Source: Spongiactinospora sp. TRM90649 (GTDB lineage Bacteria; Actinomycetota; Actinomycetes; Streptosporangiales; Streptosporangiaceae). Taken from it: a DNA stretch of 64,000 nucleotides. Numbering within the stretch: position 1 is the stretch's first letter; each line of letters starts with the position of its first letter. The notes under the pieces are model-generated. The model saw only the letters and a program-made list of their open reading frames with translations. It had not been told where the DNA came from and did no database searches. Below are positions 50,704 to 57,684 of the stretch, piece after piece. Both the position numbers and the translations under genes were made by a program. Location of the stretch: positions 36,348 to 100,347 of the forward strand of contig NZ_JARLTC010000043.1 of the NCBI RefSeq assembly GCF_029382225.1, in the 5' to 3' direction.

Positions 50704-51125
50704 ATGCAGCTCGGGTCCGCCCTGCGTGACCTCAACCGCGACCTCGTGCGCGCGAGCAGGCGGATCTCCGGCGTCGATCCCCTGCCGGAGACCGAGGCCG
50801 ACATCATCCGGCTCGTCGTCGCCCGGCCGGGGCTGAGCCCGGGGGGCTCGCCGCCGAGCTGAAGGTCAAGCCGAGCAATGTCAGCACCGCGCTGCGGCAT
50901 CTGGCCGCCGCCGACCTGGTAGTCCGCGAATCCGACCCCTCCGACCGGCGCGCCACCCGCGCCCTGCCCACGCCGCGGGCGGTCCGCAACGCCCGACTCA
51001 TCGACGAGTCCCGGGCAGCCTGACGCGGCAGGCGCTGTCCGGCCTGCCGCCCGAGCAGCGCGAGGCGGTGCTGCGCGCGGTCCCCGCGCTCGTCACCCTC
51101 CAGCGCGGTGCGCGACCTGGTCTAG
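50704..51125 (+). pseudogene. Frameshifted MarR-family regulator
   Basis: Starting at ATG 50704 the frame reads LRDLNRDLVRASRRISGV and ETEADIIRLVVARPGLSP. A slip in the G-run at about 50840 moves the winged-helix part (AAELKVKPSNVSTALRHLAA and DPSDRRATRALPTP) to another frame. Further slips are needed for the end (LSGLPPEQREAVLRAVPALV and the final VRDLV before TAG at 51123). At least three frameshifts make this non-functional. It would have controlled the MFS remnant upstream. Confidence 0.75.
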
Positions 51126-51130
51126 GGCCT

Positions 51131-51182
51131 GGTCTGAGGCACGGTCTGGGGCACGGTCTGGGGCACGGTCTGGGGCACGGCC
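51131..51182. repeat. Four tandem copies of a 13-bp unit
   Basis: The unit GGTCTGGGGCACG is repeated four times without gaps (51131-51143 with one mismatch, then three perfect copies). It lies between the MarR pseudogene and the end of the flavin reductase gene. Confidence 0.85.
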
Positions 51183-51192
51183 GCGCGGACGA

Positions 51193-51717
51193 CTAGAGGC
51201 GGGCGTCCGCCGCCGCCTGCGGGTCGAAGCCCCCGAAACGCCCCGAGTGGTACAGCAGCGGACGTCTCCCCGGGCCGAGCAGCACCTCCACCACCAGGCC
51301 GACCACCAGCAGGTGGTCCCCGATCGCCGCCACCGTGTGGGCGGAGCAGACGAGGTTCGCGCACACGCCGTCGAGCACCGGGACGCCGAACGGCCCGTGG
51401 TGCCAGCGGGTCGGCTCGGCGAACCGGTCGACGCCCTTGCGGGCGAACCGGTCCGCCAGCTCCCGCTGGTCGCCGGACAGGATGTTGACCGCGAAGTGCC
51501 CGGCCGCGCCGAGCCAGGGCGCGCTGCCCGACTCCCGGTCGAGATAGAAGGACACCAGGGGCGGGCGCAGGCTGGCCGAGGTGAACGAGGTCACTGTGAT
51601 CCCGGCGCGCGATCCCTCCGCCTCCGCGGTGACCACCACGACCCCGGCGGCGTGCCTGCGAAGGGTGCCACGGAACTTGTCATCGCCGACCGCCCGGTCC
51701 CACGCAGCGCTACCCAC
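51193..51717 (-). CDS. Flavin reductase-like FMN-binding protein
   Basis: A 174-residue protein of the flavin reductase domain family. Typical segments are FRGTLRRHAAGVVVVTAEAE, GITVTSFTSASLRPPLVSFY and FAVNILSGDQRELADRFA. These enzymes reduce free FMN or FAD with NAD(P)H and often feed a two-component monooxygenase. I start at GTG 51717, preceded by CTGGAGGCC at the right spacing; the longer upstream frame is unconserved. No partner oxygenase is adjacent. The divergent ArsC-like gene begins about 110 bp away. Confidence 0.9.
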   Translation of the reverse strand: MGSAAWDRAVGDDKFRGTLRRHAAGVVVVTAEAEGSRAGITVTSFTSASLRPPLVSFYLDRESGSAPWLGAAGHFAVNILSGDQRELADRFARKGVDRFAEPTRWHHGPFGVPVLDGVCANLVCSAHTVAAIGDHLLVVGLVVEVLLGPGRRPLLYHSGRFGGFDPQAAADARL

Positions 51718-51825
51718 GAATGGCCTCCAGAAGGGCACAAAGTCACAGCGGTCATGACAATTCTGGACTCCCCACGGTAGACCGGCTTCACCGGGTTCTG
51801 AAGGCCGGTCTGGGACCATCGGGGG

Positions 51826-52200
51826 ATGGAGATCTGGATCAACCCGAGCTGTTCCAAGTGCCGTTCGGCGCTATCCGTCCTCGACGCGGAGGGCGCGGGC
51901 TACACCGTGCGCCGTTACCTGGACGATCCGCCGTCGGCGGCGGAGATCGGCGACCTCCTGGCCAGGCTCGGTCTCGAACCGTGGGACATCACCAGGACGG
52001 GCGAGGCCGTCGCCGCCGAACTGGGCATGGCCGACTGGCCGCGCGACACCGAGGACCGGGTCCGCTGGATCGAGGCGCTGGCCGCCCACCCCGTCCTGAT
52101 CCAGCGGCCGATCATCACGGCGGACGACGGCTCGGCCGTGGTCGGCCGCACCGAGCAGGCCGTCCGCGACGCCCTCGGCCGGACCGAACCGCCCTCCTGA
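51826..52200 (+). CDS. ArsC-family (arsenate reductase/Spx-like) thioredoxin-fold protein
   Basis: A 124-residue ArsC-like protein. The N-terminal redox motif is NPSCSKCRSAL with the catalytic Cys, followed by YLDDPPSAAEI and late HPVLIQRPIITADDGSAVVGR, the typical Arg-containing anion loop. Such proteins reduce arsenate with glutaredoxin. No ars operon (ArsB, ArsR) is adjacent, so a different thiol-redox role is possible. The ATG lies eight bases after a GGGG run. Confidence 0.85.
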   Translation: MEIWINPSCSKCRSALSVLDAEGAGYTVRRYLDDPPSAAEIGDLLARLGLEPWDITRTGEAVAAELGMADWPRDTEDRVRWIEALAAHPVLIQRPIITADDGSAVVGRTEQAVRDALGRTEPPS

Positions 52201-52772
52201 ACGCCGGCGCCGGTACGACCTGCACGCATGCGGAGTCGGGGGTGAACGTCCGGCCTGGGGCTTCCGGCGCGGGCCGACATCCGGGTAAGCGCGGTGAGCG
52301 GCCAGGTCGAAGGACACCTCCTGGGGGCGGAACGCCCCCGGCCTGTTGATGCTCGGCCACGCGTGTCAACGGCCGCCTTGGGAACCCCCGAAATCGGGGA
52401 GCCGATCGAATCCCGGCCAGATCGGCACGGCGTGGATCGCGTCCGAAGAGTCCACGAGGAGCGGGCAAGGAGTGGGCAACGAGTGGGTACCGAGGCGACG
52501 CCACGCCCCCGCCCTGCGTTCAGTGCGGAGGCGCTCCTCGCCGGGGCGTCTTTAGGACGTTATGTCGGGAAATGCGATCCGGCAAGACCAATGGCCTAAT
52601 ACGTTCGCATCCGATATGGCTCCGAGCCGGCATCTCCACGACTACCACCTGGATTAACCGTCGCTTCATGCAAAATCCGGACTGGAGTGCAACTGTCCTT
52701 TATGACCGCTCGTCCTCGCTCCCCCGATCAGGACACCGGTTCTGACCGAGGACACGGTCGGAAGGGCACGTC
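52201..52772. other. Gene-free region with a small hairpin and an 11-bp tandem repeat
   Basis: No convincing gene is seen on either strand. GGGGGCG and CGCCCCC (52323-52329, 52333-52339) form a 7-bp hairpin with a three-base loop, possibly ending ArsC transcription. An 11-bp unit GAGTGGGCAAC occurs three times in tandem with changes (52459-52491). A possible promoter for the nuclease gene lies near the right end but no clear boxes are visible. Confidence 0.5.
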
Positions 52773-53402
52773 GTGCGCCGACTCGCCTCCGCCGTCACCG
52801 CCGCAGCCGCAGCGATCGCCACCATCACCCTGACCGCCGCGCCCGCGGCGGCGATCCCGCCGAACATCCCGTCGGCCGCCACCGCGGCCGACCGGCTGGC
52901 CGCCCTGACGGTGGCCGCGGAGTCCCACCACAGCACCTACGACCGCGACCTCTTCCCGCACTGGACGACCGTCTCGGGAGCCTGCAACACCAGGGAGCAG
53001 GTGCTGAAGCGGGACGGCACGGGCGTCGTGGTCAACTCCTCCTGCGCCGCGGTCTCCGGCAGTTGGTACTCGCCCTACGACGGAGCCACCTGGACCGCCG
53101 CCAGTGACGTCGACATCGACCACATGGTGCCGCTGGCCGAGGCCTGGTCCTCAGGCGCCTGGTCCTGGTCCACCTCCCGGCGTCAGAGCTTCGCCAACGA
53201 CCTCGGCGGGCCGCAGCTCTGGGCGGTGACGGACAACGTCAACCAGGCCAAGTCCGACCAGGACCCGAGCACCTGGCAGCCGCCCAGGACGGCCGAGCGC
53301 TGCCGCTACGCCCGCGCCTGGATCCAGGTCAAGTGGTACTGGGGGCTGAGCACCGACAGCGCGGAGAAGGCCGCCCTGTCCGGCATGCTCTCCACCTGCT
53401 GA
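52773..53402 (+). CDS. Secreted HNH-family nuclease (DUF1524/GmrSD C-terminal-like)
   Basis: A 209-residue exported protein. The signal peptide (VRRLASAVTAAAAAIATITL, cleavage after AAPAAA) is followed by a DUF1524-type HNH domain whose core is DIDHMVPLAEAW, then FANDLGGPQLWAVTDNVNQAK with the metal-site Asn, and KSDQDPSTWQPP. Two to four Cys residues suggest disulphides. The start is GTG 52773 with GAAGGG upstream. It probably degrades extracellular DNA. A strong terminator follows. Confidence 0.92.
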   Translation: MRRLASAVTAAAAAIATITLTAAPAAAIPPNIPSAATAADRLAALTVAAESHHSTYDRDLFPHWTTVSGACNTREQVLKRDGTGVVVNSSCAAVSGSWYSPYDGATWTAASDVDIDHMVPLAEAWSSGAWSWSTSRRQSFANDLGGPQLWAVTDNVNQAKSDQDPSTWQPPRTAERCRYARAWIQVKWYWGLSTDSAEKAALSGMLSTC

Positions 53403-53424
53403 CCGCGACTTGTCGACATGAGAA

Positions 53425-53461
53425 GACGGCCCGCCTCCCATCGGGGAGGCGGGCCGTCGTT
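53425..53461. terminator. Intrinsic terminator after nuclease gene
   Basis: A perfect 15-bp stem (53425-53439 with 53444-53458) with a four-base loop ATCG, followed by GTTT. It lies between the convergent nuclease and small-secreted-protein genes and can serve both. Confidence 0.8.
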
Positions 53462-53505
53462 TCCCGGCGAAAGACCGATCGCTACGGGAAGATATGTTCA
53501 GAGAA

Positions 53506-53841
53506 TCACGAGGCGCAGACGGAGCCCGGCGCCACGGAGCTGATGGTCTGCGTAGCGGTACGCGACCAGAAGGACTGCAGCGCGAAGCTGGGGTTACCGG
53601 TCACGCAGTAGTCGAGGTTGGTGGCGTTGATCGCCGACAGCATGACCACGCTCGGGCTGTAGGTCCTGGTCGCACCCTGCGGAATGTAGTCGATGGCCGA
53701 CGTGGACAGCTCCACGCAGACGTATCCGACGGGACAGGGCGGAGCACTCTCGGCGGACGCCGACGCGGCGGCGCCGAACAGCGCCACTCCGGCGAGCGGC
53801 AGCGCCGCGACGGCCCCGAGGATCTTGTTCTTCATCCTCAT
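53506..53841 (-). CDS. Small secreted Cys-containing protein (111 aa)
   Basis: An N-terminal signal peptide (MRMKNKILGAVAALPLAGVA, cleavage near ASA-ES) leads to a mature protein of about 80 residues. The mature part starts ESAPPCPVGYVCVELSTSAI and contains further Cys in LDYCVTGN and the terminal GSVCAS, so four Cys could form two disulphides. I do not recognise the family with certainty; the CPxGYVC start recalls peptidase-inhibitor I36-type proteins. GGAGG lies five bases before ATG 53841. Confidence 0.75.
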   Translation of the reverse strand: MRMKNKILGAVAALPLAGVALFGAAASASAESAPPCPVGYVCVELSTSAIDYIPQGATRTYSPSVVMLSAINATNLDYCVTGNPSFALQSFWSRTATQTISSVAPGSVCAS

Positions 53842-54529
53842 GGAATCCTCCAGGTGTTCGAGGGGTTATGCCGGCTCCGGCCGGTGCTGCCGGACCGACG
53901 GAAAGAGCGTTACAACCGCTCTGGACAAACTTCGGACACGATCTGGACACACTCGTCACAAGGGTCTGTCAACTGCCGAAACACCAAAAAGATCAACCGG
54001 AATTGATGATCTGTCAGCTTTTCGGATGGTCGAACGGACGTTTCCGAGTGGGAGCTATTTCCCACTCCGCCGAATTCCGGCCAGTCCACCCGCCCACACC
54101 ACCGATGACCTGCACCAACGGCGCCGGCCCACACCCCACAGCCGAGCGAACCGACGCACCCCTTCGGAGTCACGAAAAAGCGACTTCGCCTCCCCGGGGC
54201 AAACAAAACCGACAAAGCCCCCCATGGCCTCACCCAGTAATCCGCCACCCCGAAAACGCGCCCACACGCCCCAAGCGACCTACGACCCACACTTCTCCCG
54301 GCCGCCCCCACCCCCACCTGACGCCCCCGGAGGCACCCGCTTGGCCACTCTCAGCCTCACCGCGCGCGCCCCGACGGACGGCGTCTCCCCCCGAACCCAC
54401 CCACCGATCGCCCCGCCAAGCGGCCGAGAACCCGGCCACCCCACCCGCCGGCGGCAGGACGTCGCTTCGCGACCACCCCGCGATTGCGGTATGGTTTTCC
54501 CGTCGGCCCCGAGAGGGAGCCACACCACC
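53842..54529. other. Gene-free region upstream of tRNA-Val
   Basis: Several open frames occur on both strands but none carries a domain, signal or codon pattern like the neighbouring genes. The plus strand becomes strongly C-rich over 54190-54480 and the left part (53890-54060) is more AT-rich than its surroundings. Apart from the probable tRNA promoter at its right end I see no feature. Confidence 0.5.
54466..54495 (+). promoter_or_regulatory. Probable tRNA-Val promoter
   Basis: TTCGCG (54466-54471), 18 bp, TATGGT (54490-54495), ending 34 bp before the tRNA. The -10 is good, the -35 weak. Confidence 0.4.
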
Positions 54530-54601
54530 GGGCGATTAGCTCAGGGGGAGAGCGCTTCGTTCACACCGAAGAGGCCACTGGTTCGATCCCAGTATCGCCC
54601 A
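54530..54601 (+). tRNA. tRNA-Val (anticodon CAC)
   Basis: The acceptor stem GGGCGAT/ATCGCCC, D arm GCTC/GAGC, anticodon arm CTTCG-TTCACAC-CGAAG and T arm with GGTTCGATCCC fold into a standard cloverleaf. The anticodon is CAC (valine) and A73 is present; CCA is not encoded. A terminator hairpin follows. Confidence 0.95.
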
Positions 54602-54612
54602 CCCTGATCAAG

Positions 54613-54652
54613 AGCCCCGGAAGAGATCAACTTCCGGGGCTTTCTGCTTTCC
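54613..54652 (+). terminator. Intrinsic terminator after tRNA-Val
   Basis: AGCCCCGGAAG pairs with CTTCCGGGGCT around a seven-base loop, followed by TTCTGCTTT. Confidence 0.8.
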
Positions 54653-54732
54653 CCAGGCCCGTGCACTACGGGTTCATGATCATTTCGAGCCGCCCACGCT
54701 TGGTCCTCATGGACGCCGGAGCGGCACCCGGG

Positions 54733-55041
54733 CTAGCCGCACCATGTCCGGGTGCGGTAACGCCCGCCCTGCCAGAGATCGTCGGCGTACAGATCGATCC
54801 AGACGTGGTGGGCGCCGCCGACCACGTTCGCGTCCATCGTGAATCCGTGCCCCTTGCTGGAGTCGCAGACAGTCCTCGACTCGAAGTCGAGCTCGTCGCC
54901 CTTGCGGGCCTGCGGCGGGGTGCCGATTCCGAAGTGGGTGCGGAGTTCTTCTTCGCGGGATCGCAGCGGGGGCGGGGAGAGCGGGTGGAACGGGTGGGTG
55001 ACGTGCGGCGACTCGGCGTAGAGGTCGAGGGCGTCCTGCAT
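54733..55041 (-). CDS. Hypothetical protein (102 aa)
   Basis: A 102-residue open frame starting MQDALDLYAESPHVTHPFHP and containing REEELRTHFGIGTPP and KGHGFTMDANVVGGAHHVWI. I do not recognise it. The sequence has mixed composition and varied codons, so it may be a real gene, possibly a small cytosolic protein. There is no clear ribosome site, and its first bases overlap the 5' remnant of the RNA ligase pseudogene on the other strand. Confidence 0.4.
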   Translation of the reverse strand: MQDALDLYAESPHVTHPFHPLSPPPLRSREEELRTHFGIGTPPQARKGDELDFESRTVCDSSKGHGFTMDANVVGGAHHVWIDLYADDLWQGGRYRTRTWCG

Positions 55042-55724
55042 GACGGCGGTCTGCTCGAAGAGCCCACCGTCTACGCGGGGACGGTCCTGGGGACCGAGAA
55101 GGTCGACGGCACCAACGGCAGGGTCATCCTGCCGCCGGACGGCATGTGGCTGATCGGGTCCCGCGAGGACCTGCTCACCGCGCGGGGTGACTGGTGCACA
55201 ATCCGGCGCTCGGCATCGTGGACCCGCTTCGCGAGGTCGCGGAGAAGGTGTCGGCGACGCGGGCGGAGGGATCCGGGGAGATCCTGGTGCTGTATCTGGA
55301 GGTGTACGGCTCCAGGCAGCTTCCGGCCTGGAAGCAGTACGGCTCAGGCGAGGCGGCGGTCCGGCTGTTCGACGTGGCGTCGATCCCGGAGGAGATGCTG
55401 TCGTGGGAGATCGAGCGCATCGCCTCGTGGAGGCACGACGGCGGGCAGGAGTTCGCCGCCGAGCCGGTGCTCGGCGATCTGGCGGCCCGCGGCGGGCCGG
55501 CGCTCACCCCGCGCCTGTTCGAGATCGACGGCGGCGACCTGCCCTCCGACATCGAGGGCATGCGCGCCTTCATGGAGACCTATCGGGGCACGCGGGTGGC
55601 CACCTCGGGCGAGCCCGGGCTGAACGAGGGGATCGTGCTGCGCGCCCCGGACCGGAGCGTGATCTCCAAGGCCCGGTTCCAGGACTACGACCGGACGCTG
55701 AAGCGCCGCGCGAAGGGCAGGTGA
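55036..55724 (+). pseudogene. Frameshifted RNA ligase-family gene
   Basis: The first part reads VLGTEKVDGTNGRVILPPDG (adenylation motif KVDG) and IGSREDLLTARGDW. At about 55192 one base is missing, and the rest continues in another frame as HNPALGIVDPLREVAEKV, VLYLEVYGSRQLPAWKQYG, GLNEGIVLRAPD and ISKARFQDYDRTLKRR, which are the later nucleotidyltransferase motifs. The expected N-terminal 20-30 residues are absent or unrecognisable. As written the gene cannot make a full ligase; a sequencing error at one base cannot be excluded. Confidence 0.7.
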
Positions 55725-55734
55725 CCCGACGCGG

Positions 55735-56028
55735 CTACTCGGGCCCTGGGGTCTTGCGGGGGCGGCCTCCCCGGCGGGAGCGGCGTTCGGCGAGTTCGGC
55801 CCGCGCCCGCTCCAGCGCGGCGAGTTCGCCGTCGTCGCCGTACGCCTGGATGACGGCCGCGATGTGGGCGAGGAGGTCGGCGGAGCGGTCGGTGTCGAGC
55901 CGGGCGCAGACGCTTCCGTAGGCCTCCCAGAGGCCGTCCGGGACGCGGAACCGGCGGAGGGGGGTGTGGGCGGCGGAGTTCGGCGCCGAATTCTGCGTGG
56001 TCACATGCGGAAGGGTGACACAGATCAT
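55735..56028 (-). CDS. Small protein of unknown function (97 aa), plasmid-partner-like
   Basis: A 97-residue protein with a conserved-looking core, HTPLRRFRVPDGLWEAYGSV and TDRSADLLAHIAAVIQAYGD, followed by a charged Arg-rich tail (AERRSRRGGRPRKTPG). The core recalls small ribbon-helix-helix-type proteins common in actinomycetes. The start is uncertain: ATG 56028, GTG 56004 and GTG 56061 are all in frame without a clear ribosome site. An inverted repeat GTGTGCC/GGCACAC (56029-56035, 56057-56063) overlaps this region and may be an autoregulatory site. Confidence 0.6.
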   Translation of the reverse strand: MICVTLPHVTTQNSAPNSAAHTPLRRFRVPDGLWEAYGSVCARLDTDRSADLLAHIAAVIQAYGDDGELAALERARAELAERRSRRGGRPRKTPGPE

Positions 56029-56061
56029 GTGTGCCCACAAGATTTCATTCGCAGACGGCAC

Positions 56062-56518
56062 ACCGGATCCTGCCCGCCGCGACGGCGGTGCCCAGGCCGG
56101 ATCGGGCGCGGGCGTCCCCTACTGGAGGGGGGCGGCGAGATCGTGGAGGTGATCAGGGGCTGAGGTGGGTTGGGGGAATGGTCCCGGATCGGGCGCGTGA
56201 GGAGGGGTCGGTGGCATAGCATCAGGCTGACCTACAGTGACACGATACGAACGGAGCAGGGGCTTTCGTCGGAGAGGTCCCGCTAGGCGGGGCCACTGGA
56301 CCGCAGCGACACGCAAAACCCTTGTAAACATGGGCCTGATGTCGATGTTTGACCAGGTAGGCGCCCAAATGTCGGGCTGTGATGTGCGTTACAGAAGGGC
56401 CTGGAGGCGGAATCTTTTCTACAGGTTTCTTCGTTCCGCGTCATAGCTCGCGACGAAGCCCGTCAGAGCAGTGAAAGCCCCGATGAGGGGACCCGACGAC
56501 GTAAAGGTTTGGCTGACG
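56062..56518. other. Gene-free region upstream of SsgB-like gene
   Basis: No gene is supported on either strand. A short hairpin (GGTCCCGC/GCGGGGCC at 56276-56294) is the only structure noted. The sequence becomes less GC-rich from 56310 to 56460, as expected for a regulatory region of the SsgB-like gene, but I could not assign -35/-10 boxes with confidence. Confidence 0.4.
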
Positions 56519-56935
56519 ATGAACAGCACCACCGTCTCCGCCGAGCTGGGCCTTCGGCTTGTGGTCCCCGACCGTACCACCGTCCCCCTGCTCGCTGGAC
56601 TCAGCTACACGGCCGAAGACCCGTATGCGATCCGGATGGCCTTCCATGTGGGGAACGACGAACCGGTCGAGTGGATCTTCGCCCGCGAGTTGCTGACCGT
56701 GGGCATCGTACGGCGCGTCGGTGACGGCGACGTCCAAGTCTGGCCCGCGCGCTCGGACGGCGAGCGCACCCTGCACATCAGCCTGACCTCCCCTTTCGGT
56801 CAGGCTCTCTTCGAGGTGCCGCTGGCGCCGCTTACCGAGTTCCTGCACCGTACCTACGAGCTGGTCCCCGCCGGTCGTGAGACGGACTTCATGGATCTCG
56901 ACTCGGAGCTGAGCAACATGCTGTGGAGCTCCTGA
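56519..56935 (+). CDS. SsgA/SsgB-family sporulation and cell-division regulator
   Basis: A 138-residue SALP protein. Family landmarks are TTVSAELGLRLVVPD, DPYAIRMAFHVGNDEPVEWI followed by FARELL, DVQVWPARSDGE, and the C-terminal MDLDSELSNML. The closest recognisable type is SsgB, which positions FtsZ during sporulation septation with SsgA. ATG 56519 gives the normal SsgB length and follows AAAGG; GTG 56471 and ATG 56482 are alternatives adding up to 16 residues. Presence of the gene indicates a sporulating filamentous actinomycete. Confidence 0.92.
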   Translation: MNSTTVSAELGLRLVVPDRTTVPLLAGLSYTAEDPYAIRMAFHVGNDEPVEWIFARELLTVGIVRRVGDGDVQVWPARSDGERTLHISLTSPFGQALFEVPLAPLTEFLHRTYELVPAGRETDFMDLDSELSNMLWSS

Positions 56936-56950
56936 CCGGCCGCCCCCCTG

Positions 56951-57643
56951 TCAGGAGTCGAGCGCGGTGAGCAGGCCGCGCATCCGGCCGATCTCGATGC
57001 TCTGGCCGGAGACGACGTCGCGGGCGACCAGCCGCATGCGCCGGTCGGTGCCGCGGCGCACTTCGTCGTGCGCCATCGTCAGTGCGCCCTGGTGATGGGC
57101 GATCATCAAACGCAGGAAGAGCCGATCGAACTCCGCGCCCCTGGCGGCCCGCAGCCGGTTCATCTGGTCGAGCGTGGCCATGCCGTACGCGCCCTCGACG
57201 TGATCGTGACCGCCCGGCACGGGGCGTCCCTTGCTCGTCAGCCATTCGGACATCGCCGCCATCTCCGGCCCCTGGGCGGCGGTGATCCGTTCGGCGAGGG
57301 CCGGAATCCGGCCGCCCGCGGAGCGTTCCGGAACGAGCGCGGCCATCTCCAGGGCCTGCCGGTGGTGCGGGATCATCGACTCGGCGAAGGAGACATCGGC
57401 GGCGGAGGTCCGCGATTCGGGCTCGCCAAGGCGTTCGCCGGGCGCCGCCGTACGGCCCGCGCCCCCGGGCTCACCGGGAACGATCACCGGAGCCCCGGAC
57501 CCCGCCGTGAGCGCGGCCGGCCCCTGGGTGCCGGAGCCGCCGATGTCACCAGAGCACCCGGCCATGCCACCGGCGACTGCCGTTGCCAGCACAACCGTGC
57601 CCCAGAGCCTCCACGTTCCCCATCTCCCCGACATAGCTTCCAT
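56951..57643 (-). CDS. DUF305 lipoprotein
   Basis: A protein of about 230 residues with a lipoprotein signal (MAGC lipobox) and a DUF305 domain. Two metal-ligand-like motifs, MIPHHRQALEMA and MIAHHQGALTMA, flank a Met-rich helix region (EMAAMSEWLTSKGRP). DUF305 proteins are ferritin-like exported proteins often associated with copper or other metals. ATG 57643 is the likely start; ATG 57634 is possible. It is divergent from the LVIVD lipoprotein with only 41 bp between them, suggesting shared regulation and function. Confidence 0.85.
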   Translation of the reverse strand: MEAMSGRWGTWRLWGTVVLATAVAGGMAGCSGDIGGSGTQGPAALTAGSGAPVIVPGEPGGAGRTAAPGERLGEPESRTSAADVSFAESMIPHHRQALEMAALVPERSAGGRIPALAERITAAQGPEMAAMSEWLTSKGRPVPGGHDHVEGAYGMATLDQMNRLRAARGAEFDRLFLRLMIAHHQGALTMAHDEVRRGTDRRMRLVARDVVSGQSIEIGRMRGLLTALDS

Positions 57644-57684
57644 ACTGGGGCACATTCATCACCAGCACTTCGGATGGGGAGACA

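Noticed and set aside
49151..50704. Long plus-strand frame opposite the MFS gene
   Set aside because: Antisense to an intact twelve-helix transporter and rich in Gly/Arg/His; no motif.
51131..51182. Possible CRISPR-like array
   Set aside because: Units are only 13 bp and abut without spacers; this is a simple tandem repeat.
52294..52599. 101-codon open frame in the gap before the nuclease
   Set aside because: No motif, no ribosome site, and composition unlike neighbouring genes.
53910..54317. 135-codon minus-strand frame upstream of tRNA-Val
   Set aside because: Gly/Arg/Trp-rich, no family features, and overlapped by equally long frames on the other strand.
56237..56446. 69-codon open frame upstream of the SsgB-like gene
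   Set aside because: Arg-rich without homology and no ribosome site; more likely part of a regulatory region.
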